64,000 nucleotides of DNA from Terebella lapidaria (taxonomy: Eukaryota > Annelida > Polychaeta > Terebellida > Terebellidae), in the NCBI GenBank assembly GCA_949152475.1, contig OX424567.1, positions 29,909,402 through 29,973,401 of the forward strand. Direction: 5' to 3'. Positions 1 through 11,072 of the stretch are shown here, in pieces. Position 1 is the first letter of the stretch; each line of letters begins with the position of its first letter. A program made the position numbers and the translations under genes. The notes under the pieces are model-generated. The model worked only from the letters and a program-made list of their open reading frames with translations, ran no database searches and was not told the DNA's origin.

Positions 1-606
1 TAGCAGCAGCCGCTTGTGCCTGCATCTGTAGCTGTAGACTGAACATTTGGTTGGCTGGCGGCATGCACCCGCCATGTGGACCGAAGTTCATCGGGCTTTG
101 TCGGAGTCCTGAAGGAGCGTGTCCCTCAGGCATCTGTTCAGGATTGTGGCCCATCTTTTGGCGAGCTCCCATGAGCATCTCAAACGGATTTTGAGGTCGG
201 TGCATGGACATATTTGGCTGATAATGTTGAGGTGGTCGATGCATTGGACCTGCGAACCGGAACCTGGGATCAGTTGGGTGATGGTCTCCCATCATCATTT
301 GCTGCTGCAACTGATGCTTGGCCACATCTGAGGGTATGCCTTCCATTCCCGATGGCCCGAGGTCACGAGTCTCTACTTTGATTGGATCACAGCCAGAGAA
401 GGACGTCGCCACTTTCAGCTCTGGATTGTGGAGGAAGGGGTGGTGGGCGATGGGGCCCTGGTGGCTGGGGAAGTGTGGCTGGGCGCCTGGTCCGTGGGGG
501 AGGCCGTGCACTGCTGGGTCCTGCTCAGGAGGCACGCTGCCCAACATCGCTGAATCCCCAGGGGATCCACTGAGTTTGGACTTGGATTTCTTCCGTTTAC
601 CATGCC
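1..606 (-). CDS. MBD5/6: MBD5/6-type protein, third coding exon (runs off window)
   Basis: Acceptor TTATTTCCCAG|GGCATGG at 607, phase 1, continues the frame from the preceding exon. It begins with a lysine/arginine-rich stretch (HGKRKKSKSK) that could be a nuclear localisation signal, followed by a Pro/Gln/Met/His-rich region. Near 168-190 it encodes NPFEMLMG, close to the NPFKLMIG motif downstream of the MBD in vertebrate MBD5; this second short conserved block supports orthology. The frame is open to base 1, so the C-terminal part (including any PWWP-like region as in MBD5) lies outside. The intron between exons 2 and 3 is only 127 bases. Confidence 0.85.
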
Positions 607-733
607 CTGGGAAATAAAATCAGTGAAGAAGACTTAACTAAAGAATGGATTTTATAGGAATCATATCATAGCATGAGATACCATCATCATTGTGAAACTT
701 AAATATGTAAATGCTTCATCCTATCTCAACTAC

Positions 734-1056
734 CTTTCTTGCCTTGACTGAGAGCCTCCAACACCTTAGAGGCTGTCTGACGCATATCGCCGAACTGCCC
801 CGCGGTGTTCAAGCCTCCAGATGTTTGCAGTGCTGCCATAGCAATCAATTTCCGCTTGTGATTGCAGAGTCTCTTAAGATCACTCTCTCCGGTAGTCACC
901 TCACAGTCGACTGTCCAAGGTCGTGCTGGGACACCAAGGTCGAAGTTGAAGGTCGTCTCAAGGTGGAGAGGACAGCTGAGCCCACACTTGCATGTGCCAT
1001 CCGATGTGAGGTACTCAACCACGGACTGTAGAGAGCTCAGGCGTGTTTGGGTCGGG
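734..1056 (-). CDS. MBD5/6: MBD5/6-type protein, second coding exon (core of MBD)
   Basis: Acceptor TTTTCCCAG|CCCGACC at 1057 and donor AAAG|GTAGTT at 734/733. Joined in phase to the first exon it reads SPTQTRLSSLQSVVEYL, then SDGTCKCGLSCPL and FNFD, the signature of the MBD5/MBD6 subfamily (human MBD5 has LLTDGTCKCGLECPL then KVFNFD). It continues with LCNHKRKLIAMAAL, matching the conserved LCIHKRKIIAVATL segment just after the MBD. The subfamily lacks several DNA-contacting residues of MeCP2/MBD2, so direct methyl-CpG binding should not be assumed. The minus-strand frame is certain from residue-level identity; the plus-strand open frame over the same bases is a shadow. Confidence 0.93.
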
Positions 1057-2397
1057 CTGGGAAAATTAGGTGGACAGGAGAAAGTATATCAGAACACTTC
1101 AGAATTGAACTGCTGGGTTTGAAATGCACAAGGGAAGCACACTTTGCATACATTTAAGAGCTTGTTGAGAATATATTATTTATAATTCAACCTCATAAGT
1201 AGTTTTATATGTACATGAATCAGAACAAGCTCATGAATTTCTTGGACAGCAAAGGTAACGACACATATACTATCGATACATAAAACAGTTGGCTTCTCGT
1301 TAATATCATTGCTATAACTTAGAAAGCTGGTATTTTCGCCAAACCATGAATGATTACTTCCCGGACTGTGTCATGAGATTATCTGTTTTAGTATATTTGC
1401 AATTTTCATTTGCGAGGGGCGTTCACTTGCATCATTTGTAGTATCAACAGGGAGTCTTATTCCACATGTTCATTTATCATACATGTACTATACACTATAT
1501 TGATAGATCTTTGGGGAACACAAAAAACTGTTTATAAAAAGTGGAAATCTCATTTCGGAAAGGTATCATCTTTCACATTACAGGGGTTACTGTATACATC
1601 ATCTAAAGTGATATTTTTCAACATAATTTCACCAGGAAAACTTGATATAACTTGGTATGTAACCTGATATGCAATCATGACAATAATGTCCACTATGAAT
1701 AGAAGCGTGTAGGAGTTTTGGGGTTTTATTAAATTATAAAACATGATTGATAACATAAATCTTAAACTAAACGCTCCGACACGAATAAATGTCAGTAGTT
1801 GTACAAGTTTGTTTAATGTTTTGAAGCTTATTATGCAACAATTTAGGTTGGCCAGGTCCAGAAATGTGCAAAACACGCCCAGCATAAATCATAATTTCCA
1901 AGGCTTTTATTGTATTCATCTCGCTTTTTTTGTGAAACTTTTATTGTTTGGCCATGCTTCAGTGATCAAGCCACCTCCTGAGTGCCACAAGAAAAGCATT
2001 CATGATTATTTTATGGCCAATCTTTGTCAATCTGTGGTGAAATTTAACCACGAGATGAAAACCATCAGGCAGATGGAACTGTAAAATTTATAACTCCTGC
2101 TATGTTGATGGATGGTGATAAATTGCGACCTGATCTGAAACCACCAAATTCTCCTGGTTGGTATCAGGAATTTTCCACGAAAAACAAACACAGAAATGAT
2201 GAAACCTGTGCTATACGGTGATGATCAGTCTTGACTGCTGATTTGACATGCAACAAATTAGATACAAGTATCGATACAATAAACTTCAACAGATATGCTT
2301 CAACAGATATTAAGCTTTTTTTCTTTCATGTTTACTGATGTTTATCAGTAAATCGCTTCAGCTTATTTAATATATCTGACCAGTAGTTTTTATCTAC
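1057..2397 (-). other. Intron 1 of the MBD5/6 gene
   Basis: Bounded by GTAGAT donor and TTTTCCCAG acceptor. A+T-rich; I see no gene, repeat array or recognisable element inside. Open frames here are unrelated to coding character. Confidence 0.8.
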
Positions 2398-4076
2398 CTG
2401 TAATAGACAACAGTTCCTTTCTCCGCCACACGCCGCCACCCGAACGGAATTGTGAGCACAGAGGGACGACTGGATTGACTAGAGGAAGGAGCCGCGTTGG
2501 GGCTTTTGTGGTCACTGACCGGATCTACCACAGGCTTCGTCTCTGGGCCCACTTGTTGACATCTGGGCTGAGTCCGTTCAGGTATGGAATGGTCTTTGTC
2601 AGGGGTCAACGTTAAGTTACTTTTGGCATCACAAGTTGGGTTATTGCTGGTTGAGTTTTCCTCCATGTCGGCAGAGGTTAGCTCCGAAGGTTCTGAGTTT
2701 GGGCTTGATTTGGTTGACACAGTATTCCCAGAAGCATTGTCACAAGTGTTTCGCGAGTGTTCGGCCGAGTGGCTAGAGTTCAATGTGTCACTACACCGCG
2801 TACTGAAGGTATCACTGTGGCTAGAGGTCGGCGTACCTTGTGGCGAGCCGGACATAATCGTCTGCGGGCTGGCGATGGTCATGTGAGCCGCCTGGCTGTT
2901 AGCCATCGTGTAGACTGCTGTAGGACTTTGTATGGAACTAACAGTCGCTGGCAGCTGGCAGGGAACTGCCGTGGAGTCACTTTGCAGAGTTGAGGAGTCA
3001 CTAGTGTCAAGCTCAGGGCTTGGGTAACCTTGTAGTGCCTGACTGTAAGGAATAGTGGGGCTGTTCTGTAAACTCTGTTGCGAGAACTGCTGAGTGCATA
3101 CTGTAGGTTGCGAGTATTGTACACCAACTGCTCCTGCAGGTCTCTGATTTGGGATTAAGTGTCTATGTACTTGCTGTTGGTAATGCTGGTGGAAGGCTTG
3201 TTGTTGTGGCTGTTGATGTAATTGATGCTGTTGTTGTTGTTGGGATGCGTCTCGTGGTTGGCCATGCTCACTCAGTCCGTACTGCTGGACTGCATGCAAG
3301 TTTGGACGTTGCGTCGGCGCGCCGTGTTGACTACTCATGTGTTGTGAACCTTGGACACTCATGACGACACCTTGCCCTGCCCCTGGAGACATAACCATGC
3401 GTCTGACTTGTGCCATCTGGCCCGGCCCTCGTGGACCCCCAACCACCCCGGTCGGGGACATCATTGCCATACGGGGGTTGCCATGGTTCCCAGGGAAGCT
3501 GACATGTACTCCGCCAGGTGGTGAACTGAGGGGCTGAGTTGAGTTGTTCTGGAACCACATGACTTGATGAGGTGGGGGACCTCCCGGACCTCCCCGAAAC
3601 ATCATCTGTCCCTGAAACTGGCCGCGGCTTCCGGGCTGGTTGCTCCTGGGTGGATGGCTTCCTGGACCGCCACCAAATTTCCCCGACTGTGGCGTGCCTT
3701 GAACTCTTGTCAAGCCATTCGGTGAATACAAGACATTTTGTGGACCATTGAATGCTCCACAGTCACTAACATATCCGCCTTTTTTGGCCAGTCCACTGAA
3801 CTGGCCAGGAGCTGCCGGCATTGCTATTCCCTGAGGCTGATTTGCTGGGTATCCATGAATACCTTTGTTGTGAAATGGAAGACCCTGATTGGGTGACAGT
3901 ATTTGTTGTGGTGGCACCTGGCCCCGGTACATCCCATGTTGCTGAGGCTGGGGGGCCTGGTTCTGGTAGCAGGGCTCGTTGCCATGGCTACTGTAGTAGG
4001 GTTGGGATGGGGCAGGTTGGTAGCCTGGGGCTGGGCCAGACCCAGGGGGCTGACCAATGTTCACTCCCATCTCCAT
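2398..4076 (-). CDS. MBD5/6: MBD5/6-type methyl-CpG-binding-domain protein, first coding exon
   Basis: Encodes about 559 residues and the start of the MBD. Residues 1-540 are low complexity, rich in Pro, Gln, Gly and Ser, with a Gln/His-rich tract near residues 275-305, and are probably disordered. The last ~15 residues (FGWRRVAEKGTVVYY) match the opening strands of the MBD5/MBD6 MBD (GWQR...VYY). The exon ends CAG|GTAGAT at 2398, phase 2, and reads on correctly into the next exon. The ATG at 4076 is chosen because an in-frame TGA lies 24 bases upstream in the same exon. In mammals MBD5/6 is nuclear, binds methylated heterochromatin poorly and recruits the BAP1-ASXL PR-DUB complex through this domain; that function is transferred by homology. 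Vertebrate MBD5/6 have the MBD within the first ~20 residues, so the long N-terminal arm is unusual. Confidence 0.9.
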
Positions 4077-4170
4077 ACTTGAGGCACGGTTGTTATGTCA
4101 ATGCATCAAACATCAGTTTTCAGTCTTTTTCTGGTACTGGCTGACGATCATGTCTTGCTCGTACATTCCA
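4077..4170 (-). other. 5' UTR part of MBD5/6 exon with short upstream ORF
   Basis: A strong acceptor (TTTTGCTTTCAG|TGG) at 4171 opens this exon, so at least one noncoding exon must lie upstream. A 17-codon upstream ORF (4166-4113, MYEQDMIVSQYQKKTEN) ends 36 bases before the main ATG in a different frame. It may reduce translation of the main protein; no conservation data are available. Confidence 0.5.
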
Positions 4171-6220
4171 CTGAAAGCAAAATTACAGAAATTAATTCAT
4201 TGACAAGTAAATGCAACATAGGCTAATCAATTCTGGAATCGATACAGGTATGGTATTGTACATACAATCATCTGGGCAAGGTTACAGCATATCACTAACT
4301 GGCAACACATACATATACCCTCACTGCAATACATCCAAGAGTTTGAAAATTTAAAATTTAGATTGGTGATGTAATAAACTGTGATATTATAGAACGGCGA
4401 GTATTAAAGTTTGAAAAAAAAAAAAAAAATTGGATACATGTGATTGCACAATCTGGCAGTTAAAGCCCAAATGTACGCCTATAGCATGCTTCATTTATAT
4501 TGACTACATGTACGAGGCTACACATGTGATAAAGTTATGGACAAAACATTCATGCATACAAATATTACATGTAAATATGACCACGACTTTTTTTATTAGA
4601 GATTTGGCATCATTCAATTCACTTCCAAACTATACTGTCTAAATTGTGGTTAAACCTGCCAGATTGTGGTTTTGTTTGTGGTTTTATGACAGCTCAACTT
4701 GGAAATGAGGTCAGCTGCTAAAACATCTGCAGTAGGGTCCTGCCGGCCCGGAAAAAATTAGTACTCACATACTGGTATACTGTCATTTATATTATTGTGA
4801 CAGACAATGTGGGTATTGGTATTGTGCAAGTATATAAGAGTACATGTATATATTTGAAAAATAATATGGCGGGAATAAATGTCCCCTGTCTTAGAGCATG
4901 CTCAAAGACAGAGACTAGGCTCTAGCTCTGATATAATTATGAATATTGCAAAACCTGGGCATACTGTTAATGTTCGAGTGACAAGTAAAAATTAGAAATG
5001 TGGTGATTCCAGAATGTATGACTGGAACTATTGAATGATCAGTGCACACTAACAGGGACCAAATTGATGTCCCACAAAATATGACTTTGTCATTGGGATA
5101 CTTGAGGGATTTAACATGGGCGATCTCAGACATAAGCTGTGCTTGGTTGCAAACTTGTCACATGGGGCAGGTAGCATGGCGTTCATTGGTGGTTCCAATA
5201 TTTGCCAGACTGCCCTGAGTGGCACTTTACGAGTGCATGTACGATAGAATGCAACTCTAGTCTCTATGGGAAAACACCACTAATCAACGCCACTTGAAAA
5301 TGTGACCAGTTTCCAACCAATCACAGGCACAGCTGTCTCAACTGTCCATGTAATGCTTCATGCGACCCACACTGTATCTCACAGGAGCTCCTTGTCATTT
5401 ATCATAGATCTAATCGAGATGTTTCCCTTATTCCTGCACAAACATGCTTAGATCCGTTAGATCTAGATAGTCCAGTTAAGTGATATAGGTAGCAAAAAAC
5501 AACAACACTGTGCGATACCTACAAGTAACTCACAAAACAGGCAACGCAATCATTGAACATATGGGATACTAGTAGTCAAGAATACACACTGAACACTGAT
5601 GGCAATAACTGCCCACACATCGTGACAATAACACTAAATATATCTACATCTATTCTACCCATTGAATGTCAAGGGATCAGCAGGTTATCAGGTTATTACG
5701 TCAACTCGATTTGGGCGTTTGTGTACCAACTTTCGGTTCGAGCTTTGCGAAATCACAAGCAACTGTCAAATCGCATATGACTGTCAAATTAGACCCTTTA
5801 TTTGCATCAAATTGCATCAGTTTCATGCATATATCGCCTACCAGTTAAGCCGCTAGAATATATGCGATGCTTTTATAGTTTCTGCATTGGCACAATTTCG
5901 CGCAATCAGGGAAATGAGGGCATATTTTGAGTCAAAGTGAATAAGTTTCATGAATCTGGTGCGAAATGGCTCCTTTGCGCATGCGTAATGCTTGTCCCTG
6001 TAAATCTCGCGATGTCGCTGATAATTTCGCGAGACAGGCACGAGATTTCAAAAACTAGAACTGTATTTATATAAAATTCACTCACAAAAAAAATGTTAGA
6101 AAAGTCACCCAAGTTTATGCCAACGATATATTGTTTAATCATCAGTAAAAAAGAATGAGATCCAGCAAAATATAAATTCCTTCAAATGTTCAAGCTAGCG
6201 TAAATGTAGGCTATGTCACT
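4171..6220. other. Upstream region or 5' intron of the MBD5/6 gene
   Basis: A+T-rich DNA with a poly-A run near 4415-4430. Apart from the promoter-like cluster at its right end I see no coding exon, repeat array or element. It probably contains a 5' noncoding exon that cannot be placed from sequence alone. Confidence 0.5.
5950..6045. promoter_or_regulatory. Possible CpG-type promoter upstream of the MBD5/6 gene
   Basis: A short stretch holds GCGCATGCG (NRF1-like palindrome), TCTCGCGATG and TTTCGCGAGAC (both close to the TCTCGCGAGA promoter element) within 60 bases, in otherwise A+T-rich DNA. Such sites mark housekeeping promoters. It lies 1.8 kb upstream of the first recognised exon of the minus-strand gene, which needs an upstream noncoding exon. 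No transcription start can be assigned. Confidence 0.3.
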
Positions 6221-6224
6221 GCTA

Positions 6225-6780
6225 ACGAACAAAGGCAGTTTAAAGAATTCCTGCTGAAGTTTAAATATGTTTTTTTTTCTCATTCAGATTTCAAGTTAGG
6301 CCATACCGACCTTGTCAAACATCGCATTGATCTGATCGATGAAAACCCGATAAAGATTCCAACAAACCTGTATTCTGAAGTGAGAAAGTGCCTAGATGAA
6401 TGCTGGGATAATGATGTGAATCAACCTTTACGAAGAGCATGGGCTTATCGAAGTCTGTATAGTGCTCCCCCAGGGATGGAAGTCTGTGTTGACTCCAGAA
6501 GACTGAACCATTTGACGAAGAAAGATGACTACTACATGTCGTCGATTGGCGAGATGCTGGACAGTGACTTTCATGTCTTGATCTCAAGATGGACTGGTGT
6601 GCCAGGTTCAAGAGAGCCACAAGCGAACGACATTCACCACTGGAACCCTCGGTTTTCTTCAATCACAAGGGATAGGATTCTCCAATTCCCCAGCGACGAC
6701 CCAGAGTCTGATGCAGCAGCTTATGTCAAGAATAAACCTGGAAAAGTGTCTGGCGTAGTCTGGAATATCACGAAGACATA
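6225..6780 (+). mobile_element. Ty3/Gypsy pol fragment (fossil)
   Basis: Translation shows the region leading into reverse transcriptase (a HRIDL block, then CVDSRRLNHLTKKDDYY resembling the Gypsy CVDYRKLN...KDSYPLP strand). It is a short, old, isolated piece with no LTRs nearby and clear decay in its second half. Confidence 0.7.
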
Positions 6781-7478
6781 ATCTTATTTTTAGTTCTTTT
6801 TGTAATTTGTGGTGATCATCAATCGTCCTTAGTGCAGTATTTTTAGGACTGTAACCGCCTGTCACCCTGTCCCACATGTACTCTAACTCCACATAGGCTA
6901 CATGAGGGTTGATATGACCAATTATTGGCTGCATTTAAATCAATGTTAAATTGGGCAACTTCGGGTGTGCGTTTCACCTTCCCCCCAAAAAATTAGGGCT
7001 TAGCGGTTGACAGGGTGTGATAGTATAATCATAGTACTTCAATAAAATCTAGGTCACTATAGAGCATGATAGTACCAATTTTTCATAAAATGACGTTGAA
7101 CATGACCCCTGTCAATTTAGCTCGTTTTCAGATCGCAATTGCCGACATAGCATACATTCAGCAAAACCTTTCTCTACTCCAAATCCCAGGAAATACCATC
7201 GGAATTTCTGCTTTTCCCAAAACCAGACTTCCACACACGCAAAATAAACCAGCACGTGGATCAATATCGCTTCGCGTTGTCTCCCTAGGCAACCATACAT
7301 CTGGCGAAATGACGTCACTTAAAACGGAATCCTCAATGTGTCAGGCATCCCCAGGTCTATTCCTGGCTTCTAACCTTAACACATGTTCAAACACGCTCAA
7401 TGACTTGCACATAGTCACACACCACGCGCTCTCATAAATAGGCCTACATGTTCACATTCCAGGAACTCACTTTCCAGA
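6781..7478. other. Unassigned interval
   Basis: No coding exon or repeat recognised. The last ~200 bases (GC-richer, with CATAAATAG) may belong to the decayed LTR that continues at 8175 on the far side of the solo LTR. Confidence 0.4.
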
Positions 7479-7482
7479 CAAT

Positions 7483-8170
7483 TGTGGCGATTCTGCCCAA
7501 AGATCACGGCAGGAGATTCCTTGTAAACACTACTGTTGTTTCTGGCCGCTTCGTGTTCGAAGCACGTGCGTCGCTTAGTGACGTATTGCTTTTATCGATC
7601 CACTATACTGTATCAATGGCTTTACGTCATCCGTCGTCTTCGTGTGTGTTCGGAGTTGTCTGAGAGCAAACAGAGCGAGCGAACAATGGGTGAGCTCAGC
7701 TATGAGCTCCTTGTCCCTTCTCGGCTAAGGGGCCCGTAAGGCCTCAGGGACGACTTCCAATAGGGAGCCCAGGAGGGGGACCATGATGATTTGGGGCTCG
7801 TCCCTGTGCTCACCGGTCTCTCACCCTGGGATGGTGCGACACAGGCTCTGGCAGACCGTCGGGCTGTCCAGGGTTCTATCCCTGCGGCAGTGCCGTCGGC
7901 GAGGCCGGCCAGCAACATGCCCATGTGCGCAAGTTCTGTGGTGCCGCTCCCATGGCATCACAGGCTCCGCACATGGCTACATTACCATAACTAATGTATA
8001 TGTTGTATGATGATGATGATGATGATGATGTTGGTGATGAGGGATATTATGTGTTATGATGTGATGTATGACGGCCAGACTCGTCCAGACGGGCTGTTAC
8101 CTGGTTGTAGTTTTAGTAATTACCACGCCCGCCCCGTGCGCCCTGTGCGCCATGGGCATCGAACGTTACA
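7483..8170 (+). mobile_element. Solo LTR (family 1, copy A)
   Basis: Begins TGTGGCGATT and ends CGTTACA, with the 4-base direct repeat CAAT at 7479-7482 and 8171-8174. A reverse-complement relative with its own 4-base duplication lies at 28,777-29,505. TG...CA ends, ~690-base length, no coding capacity and 4-base target duplications fit a solo LTR of a Ty3/Gypsy-type element. Orientation is arbitrary. An internal (ATG)n tract lies at 8007-8030. Confidence 0.7.
8007..8030 (+). repeat. (ATG)8 microsatellite
   Basis: Eight uninterrupted ATG/TGA triplets within the solo LTR; the poly-Met open frame here is an artefact of the repeat. The inverted copy near 28.9 kb has a shorter CAT tract at the matching place. 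Confidence 0.9.
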
Positions 8171-8563
8171 CAATATAAGACATCACGTGATTCACGCAGC
8201 CTATGAAGACACGCCACCTGCATTTCGGCGAGAGAAGTACAGACACCTGCACACACACCGACTTGTCCCCTTGCTTAGTGTGATTTGGAGGTTGCTGAAT
8301 ACAGACGTATATAGAGTCTAAGGAGAATATCTATAAGATTGTGGAATTAACGTTGCTGACTTGGATAAATTGTAAAGGACTTAGATTACAGATAACAGAA
8401 TTATTAGCGGTGTGACTGTGTTGCCGTAAAGGCGCCATCTTGATTTGTGCCTTGGATTTGTTGTCGTGCCAAATAAAGATCTTGTGGCTCAAACACAGCG
8501 ATTTCGTCTTATACAGTCGGAATAGGTTTAGTGGAGCCTGAAGAAATCCAAATCTCATTACAT

Positions 8564-8583
8564 TGGCGCCATGACCAGGATCC
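8564..8583 (+). other. Primer-binding-like site after LTR end
   Basis: TGGCGCCATGACCAGGATCC starts two bases after the LTR ends in TTACA. It parallels TGGTGCCGTGACCAGGAT beside the LTR at 52,560, so the two elements use a related tRNA primer. Confidence 0.6.
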
Positions 8584-8660
8584 CGAAGCCAGTCTCTGAT
8601 ATATAGTGCTAAAAACATTCATTTGGATACATACCAAGAACACTCTAAGGTATGTCGTAA

Positions 8661-11072
8661 CCTCCAACTGTGCCCCCAAGGCAAGCCATCATCGCTACGT
8701 CACAGACAGTTCCAGTGCGATGATGAAATAACACTGATTTATGGATCGCCTGGTTATCACCGTGCTTCGTTGAGCATCCTGCATGCCAAATGTATGAACT
8801 GTCGGATAGCTGTTCAACCCCAGCAGAGACAACTGAGGGATACGCCCTAAACTTCCTACGTGAAGATCAAATCGAGCCAGAGTATACCGTGACTAAAATC
8901 ATCAATGCCAATGCATGATCGTACTCCACCACGCCGGCGAAGCCAATCCTGCTAATTGACAATATGAGCCTGCTCAATCTCAAAAGAACGTGAGTACCCA
9001 CACACGAGCCAACCTGGACTCTCATTTGGTCGATGCATGGCTAGCGAATTAGAATGTGTCCATAACGATGCACCCGTCAAGTCAGTCAAGAATCAGCCAG
9101 TGGGTGAGAGAGTCAGACAATGTTGCAGAATCCGCCCCGCCAAGCAGTCTGTCGGTGAACCGACCATCAGTACCGTCCATAACACTGACGTGGCACGTGC
9201 GAAGACTACCACAGAATCCCCGGGTGCCTGCCAATCCAGCCGTGAGAGGGAGCCTGTCGGAGAGCCACTGACCAGGACAAGGGAGATCAACTGTTGAGTC
9301 TACCCTAGCGTCACCATGCAACCCAATGTCGCTTCGACGGCCATGCCACTTCTTCCCCTTCGAGACCACACGACGCCAGGACCTTGTGGACTCATGCCAC
9401 AAGTGACGACGGACCCGACACCACAGGCGCAGCATCACCTGCCACCCGACTCGGGAGCGCACACCTCCGACACAAGCATCGCCGCGCTGTGCGGCTACCA
9501 AGAGACGATCACCATCGTCGGTCCACAACTTGCAATCGCAACTCAAGCCCAGTTCGCGTTGTCGAACCCGACAGGTCACCAGGAGCCACAGATAGGACCT
9601 CCGATCTTCCTGTCAAATGAGATGGTCAGCCAAATGGTCAGCTGGCAAGAACTTGTTGCGATTGTTTCTGAGCTGGTAGGGGCTCTGACTTAGCTTCAGC
9701 TGTCCTTCGATCAGACCCGGATGTACCAGCACGAGAGCTGGACAGCTTCATGCCTTTATGCACGAAGATATCCCTTAGGTGGAAACATCCATCTGTGCCT
9801 GGGCTTCTTACAGAAGAAGCAGTTAGCTGTTCGTCCGAGTGGTGAAGGTCAATCTCCACGAGCTGATGCGGTGGCTCCCCTTGGAGCACGGTTGGAGGTT
9901 GCGACATACCTTCTGAACTGTGAACGAATTAATTGTGAATTGTGATCGAATTAACTCCTTATCTGTTTATACAGCGCACAGTGATTACTTCGATCGACTT
10001 GTCTTCACAGACAATACTCTGAGTTAATGGGCCGTAGCATTAATGTGTTTCTCACACGAGCAACTTCACTTTCTATTCATTTTCATCCTGTTCCAAGGGT
10101 CGGGTTACCGTGATCATGGTAGGGGGAGATGTGTTGATAACTTATGTTGATGAATGTTTTGACAGGCCGTGTCTTGGTGTGTACAGGTTTTGGGTGTGAC
10201 ATTCCCTCGTTATTCTTTGGACATAGAGATGTTCCAGTCTGGGATGGGTACCTGACTCTGACGCAAAGCGACATGATCAGGCACATGTCGAAGCCTACGT
10301 GAGTACACTTGTTGACTTCCCCATCTATTAGTGGGGTTTACTGGTCACGATGGTGCTGATGCTGCAGAGATTTGCCATGCACTGCAGGGTTGATATGCAG
10401 CCCAACCCCAACTACTGCCCTCCACACGTGCCTGCTCATCTAGCGATCTATCTGAAGTACAAGGGCTCGGTGATGACCTTTGGGATCTGGCCAATGGCGC
10501 CGGAACTCTTTCGACAGTATTTGTCGAACCTCGATCCCGCCGAGCGCCTGGTCCAGCAAAGGATGGAGTATATCTGTGGAGCAACGGAGTCAGACAACGA
10601 GCGAAGCTGACGACCGGCTAGTGAAATCCGCATGCTGAATCCGGGAGTATGATTCTGATGATTCTATTTCGACTAGTCGATCACCTATCAGACCTCTGCC
10701 ATGCGTGTTCCAATAACCAGCCGAGCCTCACCGAGCTCAATGCCAGCTAGCGTTCAAGACCCCACACCTGCCAGGAGCCAACCATCTGATGTCATGGCGA
10801 GGAAGGTAGTCGTGTAGCACCCGACAGCTTCTAACGTAACTGACTTTCGAGTCCAAGAGGGTCTTGTGCCCCCGCCCGAGGACTACCCTCCACTGCCGAT
10901 CCACCCTTGACCAGTTTAGGAGAGTCCCACGACATCCTAAGACAATTCCAGCGAGCTCGAAGCCACCCTCGACAGGGGGGTTTGACCTGTCGCTTCCCCT
11001 CTGTGACATTGGTGGTGACACCGTAACACCGTAACACCGTAACCACCGTAACCATTGGTGGTGACACCATAA
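8661..11072 (+). repeat. Tandem unit 1 of the 2,412-bp gag-derived repeat
   Basis: Starts CCTCCAACTG. Contains a gag-like segment in plus orientation (near 9056-9270) and, near 9640-9900, a zinc-knuckle-like segment reading in minus orientation (CFFCKKPRHRW). The unit therefore combines gag pieces facing both ways. It ends in a GTAACACC/GTAACC mini-repeat at the junction. Confidence 0.9.

Noticed and set aside
711-1031. 106-codon plus-strand open frame
   Set aside because: Antisense shadow of the MBD exon; the minus strand encodes SDGTCKCGLSCPL.
7868-7886. tRNA T-arm-like GGGTTCTATCCC
   Set aside because: Box B resemblance only; no box A at proper spacing, no cloverleaf, and not preserved in the second LTR copy.
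8007-8321. 104-codon ORF starting with poly-Met
   Set aside because: Arises from the (ATG)n microsatellite and LTR sequence.
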